From Alphaproteobacteria bacterium (GTDB lineage: Bacteria; Pseudomonadota; Alphaproteobacteria; Rhizobiales; CAJQND01), in NCBI GenBank assembly GCA_024227565.1, contig JAAEUE010000108.1, positions 50,248 through 114,247 of the forward strand: a DNA stretch of 64,000 nucleotides. The letters are read 5' to 3'. The translations under genes were made by a program, and so were the position numbers. Numbering within the stretch: position 1 is the first letter of the stretch; every line of letters starts with the position of its first letter. Shown here piece after piece: positions 35,514-43,116 of this stretch. Under the pieces are notes generated by a model. It did no database searches. It was not told where the DNA came from and saw only the letters and a list, made by a program, of their open reading frames with translations.

Positions 35514-36892
35514 TGGACGCAGATCTTCGCTCCATTGCGGCAGCCCGAAAAGCCGCCGACACGGCCTGGGACGCCTACAACAAGTTCCTCGGCGCAGAAC
35601 CAGCGCTGGTGGATGAAATCGTGCAAGCCATGGCCCGGGCCGCCGAGCCGGAATGTGGGCGTCTTGGCGCTCTAGCCGCGAAAGAAACCGGCTACGGCAA
35701 CGCTGCGGACAAGCGCTACAAGAACCTGTTCTGCTCGGTGTCTGTGGCTGATTGGCTGCGCAACATCACCACGCTTGGGGTTTTGTGGCAGGACGATGTG
35801 ACCAAGGTGGCCGCAATTGGCGAGCCCATGGGTGTTGTGGCCGCGTTGATCCCGGTGACCAACCCAACCTCCACAATCCTCTACAAAGTTCTTTCAGCTG
35901 TTAAAGCGGGCAACGCCATCGTCTGCGCCCCTCACCCGCGCGGCTTGCAGTGCGGCCTTGAGACCACGCGTGTACTGGCGCGCGCCGCCGAACAAGCCGG
36001 TGCACCGCGCGGCTTGATCCAGTGCCTGGACGAGGTCACCATCGCCGGCACCGATGAACTGATGCGCCACCGCCGCACCTCTCTGGTGCTCGCCACAGGC
36101 GGATCTGCCATGGTGAAGGCAGCCTATTCCTGCGGCAAGCCCACTTTGGCTGTGGGTCCCGGCAACGTGCCCTGCTACGTGCACCGCTCCAAGGCTAACG
36201 ACATTGGCGAGATCGCCGAACAGATCCTCACCTCTAAGGCCTTCGACTACGGCACGGCTTGCGTCTCCGAGCAGGCGGTGATCGCCGATCGGCCCATCGC
36301 GCGCGAGTTGCGCAACGAGATGAAGCTGCGCGGCGCCTATTTCTGCACGCGCCAGGAATCAGACCGCTTGGCCGAAAAGCTCTTCACCTCAAACCTGTTA
36401 ATCCAGCCCGACTATGTAGGGCAATCAGCCCAGCGCTTGGCCGAGGTCGCCGGTTTCGACCTGCCGCCCCGCACCCGGGTTCTGGTGTGCGAGGAAACGG
36501 AGGTTGGCCACGCGGTGCCACTCTCAGCTGAAAAACTCAATCCAGTACTGGCCTGGTACGAAGCGCCCGACACGGCACAAGGCATCGCCAGGTCCAACGA
36601 GATTGCCCGCTTCGGCGGGTGGGGCCACACAGCGGTCATCCACAGCGACGAGCCGGACGTAGTGGCTGAATTCAGCAAGATCCCCACAGGGCGCGTGCTT
36701 GTGAACACGCCGGCCATTGCCGGCGGCATGGGATTTTCTACCGATCTGGAGCCCAGCTTCATGCTCGGCACAGGCACGTCATCAGGCTCCATCGTCTCTG
36801 ACAACGTTAATGCCCTGCACCTCATCAACATCAAGCGTGTGGCCTATGAATCCCGGCCCTGGCGCGACCTTTACGAGCTATTTGGAGACTGA
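35513..36892 (+). CDS. CoA-acylating aldehyde dehydrogenase of microcompartment type
   Basis: This 459-residue enzyme is of the EutE/PduP/AdhE-N group, which oxidises aldehydes with NAD and CoA to acyl-CoA. The catalytic Cys250 lies in GTACVSEQAVI, as in AdhE-like acylating enzymes. Other marks are GEPMGVVAALIPVTNPTSTILYK, ALVLATGGSAMVKAAYS-type residues (LVLATGGSAMVKAAYSCGKP) and LEPSFMLGTGTSSGS. Start and stop are in tight context: one base shared with the gene before, and 2 bases to the next. This is the signature enzyme of a metabolosome. There is no obvious N-terminal targeting extension as in PduP. Confidence 0.9.
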   Translation: MDADLRSIAAARKAADTAWDAYNKFLGAEPALVDEIVQAMARAAEPECGRLGALAAKETGYGNAADKRYKNLFCSVSVADWLRNITTLGVLWQDDVTKVAAIGEPMGVVAALIPVTNPTSTILYKVLSAVKAGNAIVCAPHPRGLQCGLETTRVLARAAEQAGAPRGLIQCLDEVTIAGTDELMRHRRTSLVLATGGSAMVKAAYSCGKPTLAVGPGNVPCYVHRSKANDIGEIAEQILTSKAFDYGTACVSEQAVIADRPIARELRNEMKLRGAYFCTRQESDRLAEKLFTSNLLIQPDYVGQSAQRLAEVAGFDLPPRTRVLVCEETEVGHAVPLSAEKLNPVLAWYEAPDTAQGIARSNEIARFGGWGHTAVIHSDEPDVVAEFSKIPTGRVLVNTPAIAGGMGFSTDLEPSFMLGTGTSSGSIVSDNVNALHLINIKRVAYESRPWRDLYELFGD

Positions 36893-36894
36893 CC

Positions 36895-37524
36895 TTGGCA
36901 TCCAACCTCACCATCCGCGCCCTGTTGCAGATCGACCGGCTGCAGCCAAAATTCGCCGCCTATAACGGCGCCACGGTGCGCGGCTCCATCGCGCTGGCTG
37001 GAGACAGTGTTCTGGTTGGTGAACTGGCGCCAGGCAACGAAGTGTTCTCCCTCATCGACATCGCCCTGAAGGCCAGCCGCTGCGAAGCCACAAGCCAGAT
37101 TGTGGAACGCGAGTTCGGTTTCTTCATCCTGCGCTCGCCGGTGAACACAGAAGTTGTTGCAGCTCGCGAAGCCATCCTCTCTGAGCTTGGCCTCAGCCTG
37201 GAGGCACGCATCAAACCGAAAGTGGAATCCACCCAGTTGATCAACTCGGTCGAGCCCTATCAGGCCCAGCTCCTGAACCAGTGGGCCTCAGGCTCGTTGA
37301 TTGTGCCGGGCCAAACCTTGGGCATCGTCGAATGCGCCCCTGCGGCCTATATCTCCGTCGCGGCAAACGAAGCTGAAAAGCGGGCCGATATCGACATTGT
37401 CGAGGTGCGCGCCCTCGGCCGCTACGGGCGGTTCTTCATGACCGGGTCTGAGGCTTCGGTAGAAGCGGCCATGGAAGCGGCCGTGGAGGCCATCAATGCA
37501 GTGAGCGGTGTTGAGGCCAGCTGA
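36895..37524 (+). CDS. Tandem-domain microcompartment shell protein (BMC-T type)
   Basis: This 209-residue protein has two BMC-like domains. The first runs from about 20 to 100 (VLVGELAPGNEVFSLIDIALK, VEREFGFFILRSPVNTEVV). The second runs from about 130 to 200 (GQTLGIVECAPAAYISVAAN, VEVRALGRYGRFFMTGSEAS). BMC-T proteins form trimers that look like hexamers and often have a wider, gated pore for cofactors. The start is TTG at 36895, supported by GGAG 7 bases upstream; no ATG fits. The stop shares one base with the next start. Whether the domains are circularly permuted cannot be judged by eye. Confidence 0.85.
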   Translation: MASNLTIRALLQIDRLQPKFAAYNGATVRGSIALAGDSVLVGELAPGNEVFSLIDIALKASRCEATSQIVEREFGFFILRSPVNTEVVAAREAILSELGLSLEARIKPKVESTQLINSVEPYQAQLLNQWASGSLIVPGQTLGIVECAPAAYISVAANEAEKRADIDIVEVRALGRYGRFFMTGSEASVEAAMEAAVEAINAVSGVEAS

Positions 37525-38705
37525 TGGCAGCTCGGGTCATAGGCTCTGAACACATCACAGACGCGGCCCAGCGCGGCCGCCGCACCATTGAGATCCTGCC
37601 TGGCGACATCGTCACGCCGACAGCGCGCGAATCCGCCGAGCGCCTGCGCGTAAGATTGGTGGACGGCCCCTTGGAGCGCCCTGTGGCCATTGAAGCTGAC
37701 GGCGCAACGGCCGCCCGCCGCTCCCTCTACCGGCGCAATCCTAAATGGACCTCGCCGCGGCCTCATTCGGCGCGAAGCAACAGCAAGATCAGCCGTCTGG
37801 CGCTCGTCGGTGCCGGAGGCGTCGGCACAGCGGTGGCACACCTTGCGGCCAGTCAAAACATTGCCAGCGAAATCGCACTGATCGATGTGGTTCCCGGACT
37901 GGCGGAATCCATATCGCTCGATCTCAGCCATGCCTCAGGCATCACCGGATCACAAGCCACCATCACGGGCGGCACCAGCCTTTCCTTGGTGGCCGATGCG
38001 CAGGTGGTGGTGGTGACTGCCGGACGCCCGCGCACGCCGGGCATGTCGCGAGCGGACCTGTTGCAAATTAACAGACGGGTCGTGCGCCAGGTGGCCGAAG
38101 CAGTGCGCACAAGCGCGCCCAATGCAGTCGTCATCGTCGTCACCAACCCGCTCGATGAAATGACCGTGGAAATGCTCCGCGCCACGCAGTTTCCGCGCAA
38201 TCAGGTTCTGGGCATGGCCGGCACTCTGGATTCCAGCCGCTTCCGCCAGGCCCTTGCCGAGGCAGCGGGCGTTGCAGCCGCAGACGTGGACGCCATGACC
38301 TTGGGCAGCCATGGCGATGAAATGGCCCCCATCGTCTCACGCGCCCGTATTCGCGGCCGGCCGCTGACGGACTATTTGAACGCCGACGCCATCCAAGCTT
38401 GCGTCCAGAACGCAATCACCGGCGGCGGCCAGGTTGTCGCCTTGCGCAAGACCGGATCTGCCGCTCTGGCCCCAGCCCATGCCATCGTTGAGATGATCGA
38501 CCACATGCGCGGAGCGCGGGCCGGCTTGGTTCCGGTATCGATTATGATGGAGGGCGAATACGGCATCGAAGACGTGGTGCTCGGCGTCCCCTGCCGGCTT
38601 GGATTGACCGGAATGCTGGAGGTTGTCGACATTCCGCTCGAAGACAGCGAACGCGAAAAGCTTCAAGCGGCGGCACTTGCTATTCGCGCCCGTCTTGCTG
38701 ATTGA
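37524..38705 (+). CDS. Malate dehydrogenase-like enzyme with EutT-like N-terminal segment, BMC cargo candidate
   Basis: This 393-residue protein has two parts. Residues about 90-393 are a lactate/malate dehydrogenase: LALVGAGGVGTAVAHLAA, the substrate loop AGRPRTPGMSRADLL (Arg pattern as in malate dehydrogenases), VTNPLDEMTVEML and the catalytic His in LGSHGDEMAP. Residues 1-88 are an extra piece. Its centre, IEILPGDIVTPTARESAERL, resembles the N-terminal segment of EutT and other microcompartment proteins (LPxDxxLTPSARE...). It may direct the enzyme into the shell. A role in recycling NADH made by the aldehyde dehydrogenase is likely. It is the last gene of the BMC operon. Confidence 0.82.
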   Translation: MAARVIGSEHITDAAQRGRRTIEILPGDIVTPTARESAERLRVRLVDGPLERPVAIEADGATAARRSLYRRNPKWTSPRPHSARSNSKISRLALVGAGGVGTAVAHLAASQNIASEIALIDVVPGLAESISLDLSHASGITGSQATITGGTSLSLVADAQVVVVTAGRPRTPGMSRADLLQINRRVVRQVAEAVRTSAPNAVVIVVTNPLDEMTVEMLRATQFPRNQVLGMAGTLDSSRFRQALAEAAGVAAADVDAMTLGSHGDEMAPIVSRARIRGRPLTDYLNADAIQACVQNAITGGGQVVALRKTGSAALAPAHAIVEMIDHMRGARAGLVPVSIMMEGEYGIEDVVLGVPCRLGLTGMLEVVDIPLEDSEREKLQAAALAIRARLAD

Positions 38706-38721
38706 CCGTCGCCTGACGGTC
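38704..38721. terminator. Small hairpin between convergent genes
   Basis: GACCGTC-GCCT-GACGGTC overlaps the stop codons of the BMC operon and of the convergent peptidase gene. There is no T-run, so termination would have to rely on the hairpin alone or on Rho. Confidence 0.35.
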
Positions 38722-40295
38722 TAGGTCAGCCCCAACAGCAGTGAGACTGACGGTCCCACATCCATTTGCGAGATCACAACACCGCCGCTCGTGGTGAAGG
38801 TCATTGTCGGCCCGGATGCAGAAATCTGAGAGATTGTCAGGCCTGATGAGCTCCCGTCCCACCACCGGCTGTTCGGCGCTGTGCTGTCGTCAAACAGCGT
38901 CACGAAGGGGCTGGCATAAAGATCTTCAGCATCGCCATAGTTGCCCTTGCCTTCCAGATCAAAGCGGCCGTCCGCCTGCTCCAGCGCACATTCATAATGC
39001 AGGGCTGGCGTCATCTGCTCATTGTTGTTGCTGCCGGTTTCATCAACATGCCAAATCGCCAACCCAGCGTCCGGCAGCGCCGCATCACGCCCGGTTTGTT
39101 GCCGGTTCTCGATGATGAAATACTCCGTTGCATTCTTTGAGTAGATATAAAAATCGTTCTGCCCTGCGGACACAGAGCCGGTTATGCCGGAGGTGATAGG
39201 TGTGAGACTGGAGGTCCACCCAGCGGCGTTCTTCAGATAGGCGCCAACATGGACCGGATCCTTGTCAGGACCGCCAAATCCCATGAGACAGAAATGGCCG
39301 GGACCATTCGACTCGCTGCCATAGTCATACAGATCAGGAAAGTCGCAGATCATATGACCGTTCTCATGACAGAATGTCCGCAAGGTCAGTTGATTGTCCA
39401 TGTCGGTGAACTGATAGTCGAAAAACTTCTTGCCGCCACTTATCGGATAAGCTGACGCCAATGACCAAGAGTGCGGCCACAGCCCCTCCGACCAATTGTT
39501 GACCACAGGACCAGCATAGTACACGTTCAAGGCATAGATGAAGCCATTGCTATCGCTACTCAAACCACTGAAATCAAAGCCATTAGCGACCAGATCATCG
39601 AGCGCTTCGGTAATGAGCTCACGCGCCCGGGCCCCGAAGCTGATAGCTGGATCGGTGTAGTAGGCCTGGTTGTTCGCTGCCGTGTAATAGGTGGTTACGA
39701 TGCTGGTGTAGGTCAGCTGGCCATCTGAGACGTCCTGAAAATAGTCGCGCACCGAGCCATTGTTCCCGAAACCAGAATACCCAACCTGATTGCAGTAATC
39801 GTCCACCTGCGCTTGCGTGATCGTTCCAGGCACATCAGGAAAGTCGATCAGGACGCAAAGGCCAACATAGGTGCCGACGGTCGCACCAGGGGGCGGGGCC
39901 GCCTCCGGGGCGCCGGAGGGTGACAAGCTGCGCGACCTAAGCCTCTGGATCTTTTTTTCAGCGCGACGTTCCTCCCAGCGCCGCGGAGTTGCCCCGCGGC
40001 TGGGTGAGCGTTCTGGTTGGCGTTTTGCAGCCTCGCGCCTGACCCGTGCGTTCAATGGCAAGCCAAGGCTCTGAGGATCTGCCTCCCCAACGTTCACACC
40101 TGTCGGAAGGAGATCGTTCTTGTCGCCAGACAGACGGGCGTATTGATAGAACCCGGAGCTCGGCTCCTTAACAACGGTGAACCCATCCAGGGTTTCAAAC
40201 CTGGCGGCAAATTGGTTGCCCCAGCCGCGAACCTGAAACTCCGTTCCATCGGGGTTTTTGAATGTAAACAGCTTGCCAGAAAACGGTGTGGGCAT
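38721..40295 (-). CDS. M6 family metallopeptidase (immune inhibitor A-like) without signal peptide
   Basis: This 524-residue zinc peptidase has a prodomain-like start (FTFKNPDGTEFQVRGWGNQF, ETLDGFTVV). The catalytic HENGHMICDFPDLYDYG has zinc ligands His310 and His314 and Glu311. It ends with a C-terminal beta domain. Relatives are secreted and normally begin with a signal peptide, but here the ATG at 40295 (GGAGG upstream) leads straight into the prodomain. It is third in a same-strand group with two small genes at 40386 and 40833. The C-terminus (VVISQMDVGPSVSLLLGLT) is unusual and hydrophobic. Export route and target are unknown. Confidence 0.85.
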   Translation of the reverse strand: MPTPFSGKLFTFKNPDGTEFQVRGWGNQFAARFETLDGFTVVKEPSSGFYQYARLSGDKNDLLPTGVNVGEADPQSLGLPLNARVRREAAKRQPERSPSRGATPRRWEERRAEKKIQRLRSRSLSPSGAPEAAPPPGATVGTYVGLCVLIDFPDVPGTITQAQVDDYCNQVGYSGFGNNGSVRDYFQDVSDGQLTYTSIVTTYYTAANNQAYYTDPAISFGARARELITEALDDLVANGFDFSGLSSDSNGFIYALNVYYAGPVVNNWSEGLWPHSWSLASAYPISGGKKFFDYQFTDMDNQLTLRTFCHENGHMICDFPDLYDYGSESNGPGHFCLMGFGGPDKDPVHVGAYLKNAAGWTSSLTPITSGITGSVSAGQNDFYIYSKNATEYFIIENRQQTGRDAALPDAGLAIWHVDETGSNNNEQMTPALHYECALEQADGRFDLEGKGNYGDAEDLYASPFVTLFDDSTAPNSRWWDGSSSGLTISQISASGPTMTFTTSGGVVISQMDVGPSVSLLLGLT

Positions 40296-40385
40296 AACTC
40301 ATCCTCCAAATTTCAGCGACTTCGCCGCGATCTCATCGCCATCGCCTGCTTGGGTCACCTCGGGTGCAAATGACCCGCTGAGCAT

Positions 40386-40760
40386 CTAGCTCTTCTTTTT
40401 CTTGCGAGCCGGCCGCTTCTTGCTCTGCTTCTTGGCCTTTGCAGGCAGCTTGCTCTTTGGTTGCACTTCAGGGGCCTCATGGTGCCCTGTCTCGTCATGG
40501 TCGAGCGGAGGGTTCACAATCGCTGCCCCTTCCCCCACCGGTTCCAACGGGGGATTGACGAAATCTCCTGAGGCGCCCGCAGGTGCATGCAGATGCGTGT
40601 CCGAACCACCCCCTGCCCCGTCCCCAGCATCAAGCGGTGGATTGGTCAGGTTGGGGTCATCAGAAGCGCCCTCAAGTGGCGGGTTTACAATTTCAGCGCT
40701 GTGCCCGGCCGGTTCGAGCGGCGGGTTGTCATGTGTCGAGGAACGTCCAGGATCGTGCAT
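40386..40760 (-). CDS. NPPL(E/D)-repeat protein with Lys-rich tail
   Basis: This is a 124-residue low-complexity protein. The motif NPPLE or NPPLD occurs five times, in contexts such as HDNPPLEPAG, IVNPPLEGAS, LTNPPLDAGD, FVNPPLEPVG and IVNPPLDHDE, spaced by acidic and Gly-rich linkers. The last 25 residues are highly basic (KSKLPAKAKKQSKKRPARKK). No signal peptide is present. AGAGGAG lies 7 bases before the ATG, so it is very probably translated. It sits between a small beta-rich protein gene and the M6 peptidase gene. No family is recognised; the repeats could be short binding motifs for a partner protein. Confidence 0.6.
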   Translation of the reverse strand: MHDPGRSSTHDNPPLEPAGHSAEIVNPPLEGASDDPNLTNPPLDAGDGAGGGSDTHLHAPAGASGDFVNPPLEPVGEGAAIVNPPLDHDETGHHEAPEVQPKSKLPAKAKKQSKKRPARKKKKS

Positions 40761-40832
40761 ATAAGGCTCCTCTGCTCAATGTCAGCGTATGCGGCCCGGA
40801 AAGGCGCGGCCGCTCAACACCAAGCTTCCTTG

Positions 40833-41069
40833 TCAGGCGTTGACGTACAGTCGATTAATGGTGGCGTAAGCCGTGGTTGCGGTGAGGGATGCGGTCACAT
40901 TTTTACCGCCACTCATCGCTGCCAACGCGACCGCCAGCATTTCTTTTTCCATCTGAGGCACGGCGACAAACCAATTGTTGAAGCTGCCCGATGTTGAGCG
41001 CAAGGCTATGTAGATCGTGCCATTTTCTGCAGGTCCGGCGCGTGTCACAGTGCAATTTACCCACGGCAT
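40833..41069 (-). CDS. Small hypothetical protein upstream of the M6 peptidase group
   Basis: This 78-residue protein starts MPWVNCTVTRAGPAENGTIY, continues with a probable helix (QMEKEMLAVALAAMSGG), and ends with NVTASLTATTAYATINRLY. The pattern suggests a small beta-sandwich with one helix. ATG 41069 is chosen because AGGGAG is well placed; the longer start at 41129 lacks one. It is the first gene of a same-strand set of three, after a long AT-rich leader. Function is unknown. Confidence 0.6.
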   Translation of the reverse strand: MPWVNCTVTRAGPAENGTIYIALRSTSGSFNNWFVAVPQMEKEMLAVALAAMSGGKNVTASLTATTAYATINRLYVNA

Positions 41070-41356
41070 TTCATTCTCCCTGATCGTTGGCGAGTTCCAG
41101 GACGGATTGAAAGTAAATTTCAATCTCAATATTTTCTAAAAACGTTACAGAGCATATTTTCTCTGCATCTGGGCAAGTGTGAGATATAATTATGCGTATT
41201 TTGTGACAATAGAAAATTTTCTATGTTTTGCGTATGTAAATCAAAGTTACAACAGTATTTAGCGCGCTCTTTTCAAGAGAAAATTAAACTTAATCAGAAA
41301 TTTCGTTTTTCAATCCATTTGAGCAAAGAACACCAAACAAGCAGATCATGTCCCAG
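41070..41356. other. AT-rich intergenic region with 16-bp palindrome
   Basis: This stretch of 287 bases is strikingly AT-rich compared with its GC-rich neighbours. It holds the perfect palindrome ATAGAAAATTTTCTAT at 41209-41224. It separates the aconitase X genes from the peptidase group and is the only place for the latter's promoter. No gene is evident. Confidence 0.5.
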
Positions 41357-41764
41357 CTAACGCTCAACAGTGATCAAACCCTGTTTGGGGTCAACCCGCA
41401 CCTTGTCACCACTCCTGATCAGGCCGGTTACATCCCCGCCTTCGAAGCGGTCGCACATGGTCATTTGGGCCAATGCTGCGCCTTGCGCCAATATTGTGTT
41501 TGCCCGATTGAACAAAATCGCCTTGGGCGCCAGATCACGTGACTTCATTTCGTGCAGCATCCAGGCTGACGCAACGCCGCCCTTGGAGGTGTTCAGCACC
41601 AATATTTTGTCAACGTAAGATTGGCCGTGGAGCTTGTGCTGGGGTCTGGAAAACACGCCGTTTATGCGGTCAAGGTCGTAGCGCGCAGAAAAGTCATCGT
41701 CCGCCACCAGCGCTTCGCCTTCTACGATCTCACCAATTCCAGGATGGCATTTCAGAGTAATCAT
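41357..41764 (-). CDS. Aconitase X small subunit (swivel domain)
   Basis: This is a 135-residue swivel domain of the AcnX family as a separate protein. It starts MITLKCHPGIGEIVEGEALV and contains the phosphate-turn region LNTSKGGVASAWMLHEM, as in other swivel domains. With the larger protein it makes a two-subunit AcnX. Bacterial members act as cis-3-hydroxy-L-proline dehydratase; archaeal ones act on mevalonate 5-phosphate. Its ATG overlaps the large-subunit stop by 4 bases, which shows tight coupling. No other hydroxyproline genes are nearby. Confidence 0.85.
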   Translation of the reverse strand: MITLKCHPGIGEIVEGEALVADDDFSARYDLDRINGVFSRPQHKLHGQSYVDKILVLNTSKGGVASAWMLHEMKSRDLAPKAILFNRANTILAQGAALAQMTMCDRFEGGDVTGLIRSGDKVRVDPKQGLITVER

Positions 41765-43005
41765 CAGACGATCTCTCCTGCACAGGCTGACTCCACACAA
41801 GCTTCCATGCTGGCCAGTGCCGGCTGATAACCGTACCCGCCAAGAATGTTGACGATCTTGGCAGAGTTGCTCAGCAGCCGTGTCCACCCATTGGCTTCGC
41901 CAATCTCGCGGGCATACTGATTGTAGAAACACGTGCCTTCCAGCACCTTTCCGCCGGCACCTTCGATGGCCTCGACCAAGCCCAGACGTTTGGCCTCATA
42001 ATAGATGCTCGGCGATGTACAGGCGATCAAAGCCGTGTCGGGATGAACCTTGCGGCCCGCGCACAGATCGGCCACCTGCTGCATTTCCACGAGCGACAAT
42101 TGGGGGGCTGCAAACACAACCACATCCACCTTGTCGCCCCGGCCGCCAAAACTCGAGCGAAGAGCGTTCAGTTGTACATCCGTCACCTCAATTGCCCCAA
42201 GCGTCTCACCCCCAACAGCTTCCAATGTTGGCGCTTCCGGCGTGATCCCCACAAGATGAAACAAGGGTGTGGACCCGTAACTCGCCATGGCTGCACCCAG
42301 ATGCTTGATCTCGTCAGAGGTGGGAATGGTCTCCAGGCCTTCGACCACCGGAACTTCCCAGTATGATCCAGAAAGCTTGCCGATCACCGCGCCAAGAACG
42401 CCCCAATCGGTTAGCTCGTTGGGCTGTTGGCGCACAACAAACCGCTTGGTGGCCTTGCGGTTTTCGCTCAGGTGAAGCCCATAGCGCGGCGTGCGCCCGG
42501 TCAATCCGGCAGCCAGGGCCGAGGGCCCGCCCTCAAAGTTGGAACAGGCGCCCAGAACGCTGTTGCAATAAATCACCACGCCCGTATCCCCAAACGCCAC
42601 ATGCTCGCCCTGCACGGGCGGCATGATGGTTTGGTAGTTTATGCAAGTGTTGGTCATCAGAATGCCCATCTTGGAGCAAGCCGCAATGAACCTGCGCTCC
42701 AAGTTAGCCATCTCTTCTGTTTGGCCAAGCGGGCGGTAATATTCCAGATCCACGCCTCTTGGATCAGTGATCATCGGAACCGCAACCCTGATCTCATCGG
42801 CCGGGTGCGCCGAGAGGACCTCCAGAAAAGTCACGCCGGCATCTCCCAAAGACTCAGGATCGGCCATCATATGGGCCTGGGCGACGGGCACCAGATCTTC
42901 TGCATCGAACATCGCCCCGACCCGCATCATATGGTCTATCGCCCAGCGCCTTGGTTCTCCCAGTTCACCGGCCAACATGGCCTGCTCTTCGTCATTAAGT
43001 TTCAT
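41764..43005 (-). CDS. Aconitase X large (catalytic) subunit
   Basis: This 413-residue catalytic subunit of the AcnX family is likely an Fe-S dehydratase, probably cis-3-hydroxy-L-proline dehydratase. Family marks are NTCINYQTIMPPVQGEHVAFGDTG, YCNSVLGACSNFEGGPSALAAGLTGR-type residues around Cys, HLVGITPEAPT and ACTSPSIYYEAKRLG. ATG 43005 has AGGA 7 bases upstream, and the longer frame to 43095 is not needed. It is divergent from a methyltransferase-like gene. Substrate assignment comes from family knowledge only. Confidence 0.85.
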   Translation of the reverse strand: MKLNDEEQAMLAGELGEPRRWAIDHMMRVGAMFDAEDLVPVAQAHMMADPESLGDAGVTFLEVLSAHPADEIRVAVPMITDPRGVDLEYYRPLGQTEEMANLERRFIAACSKMGILMTNTCINYQTIMPPVQGEHVAFGDTGVVIYCNSVLGACSNFEGGPSALAAGLTGRTPRYGLHLSENRKATKRFVVRQQPNELTDWGVLGAVIGKLSGSYWEVPVVEGLETIPTSDEIKHLGAAMASYGSTPLFHLVGITPEAPTLEAVGGETLGAIEVTDVQLNALRSSFGGRGDKVDVVVFAAPQLSLVEMQQVADLCAGRKVHPDTALIACTSPSIYYEAKRLGLVEAIEGAGGKVLEGTCFYNQYAREIGEANGWTRLLSNSAKIVNILGGYGYQPALASMEACVESACAGEIV

Positions 43006-43116
43006 CTGGTATCCTGAGCGTTTGGTTCTCGTTGGCGTTGGGTGGCAACTTTGGCAAGAAAGAATTAACCCACCTGCTCCATCGTTCATGTTCAACCATA
43101 CTTCCAGGTCAAAGGG

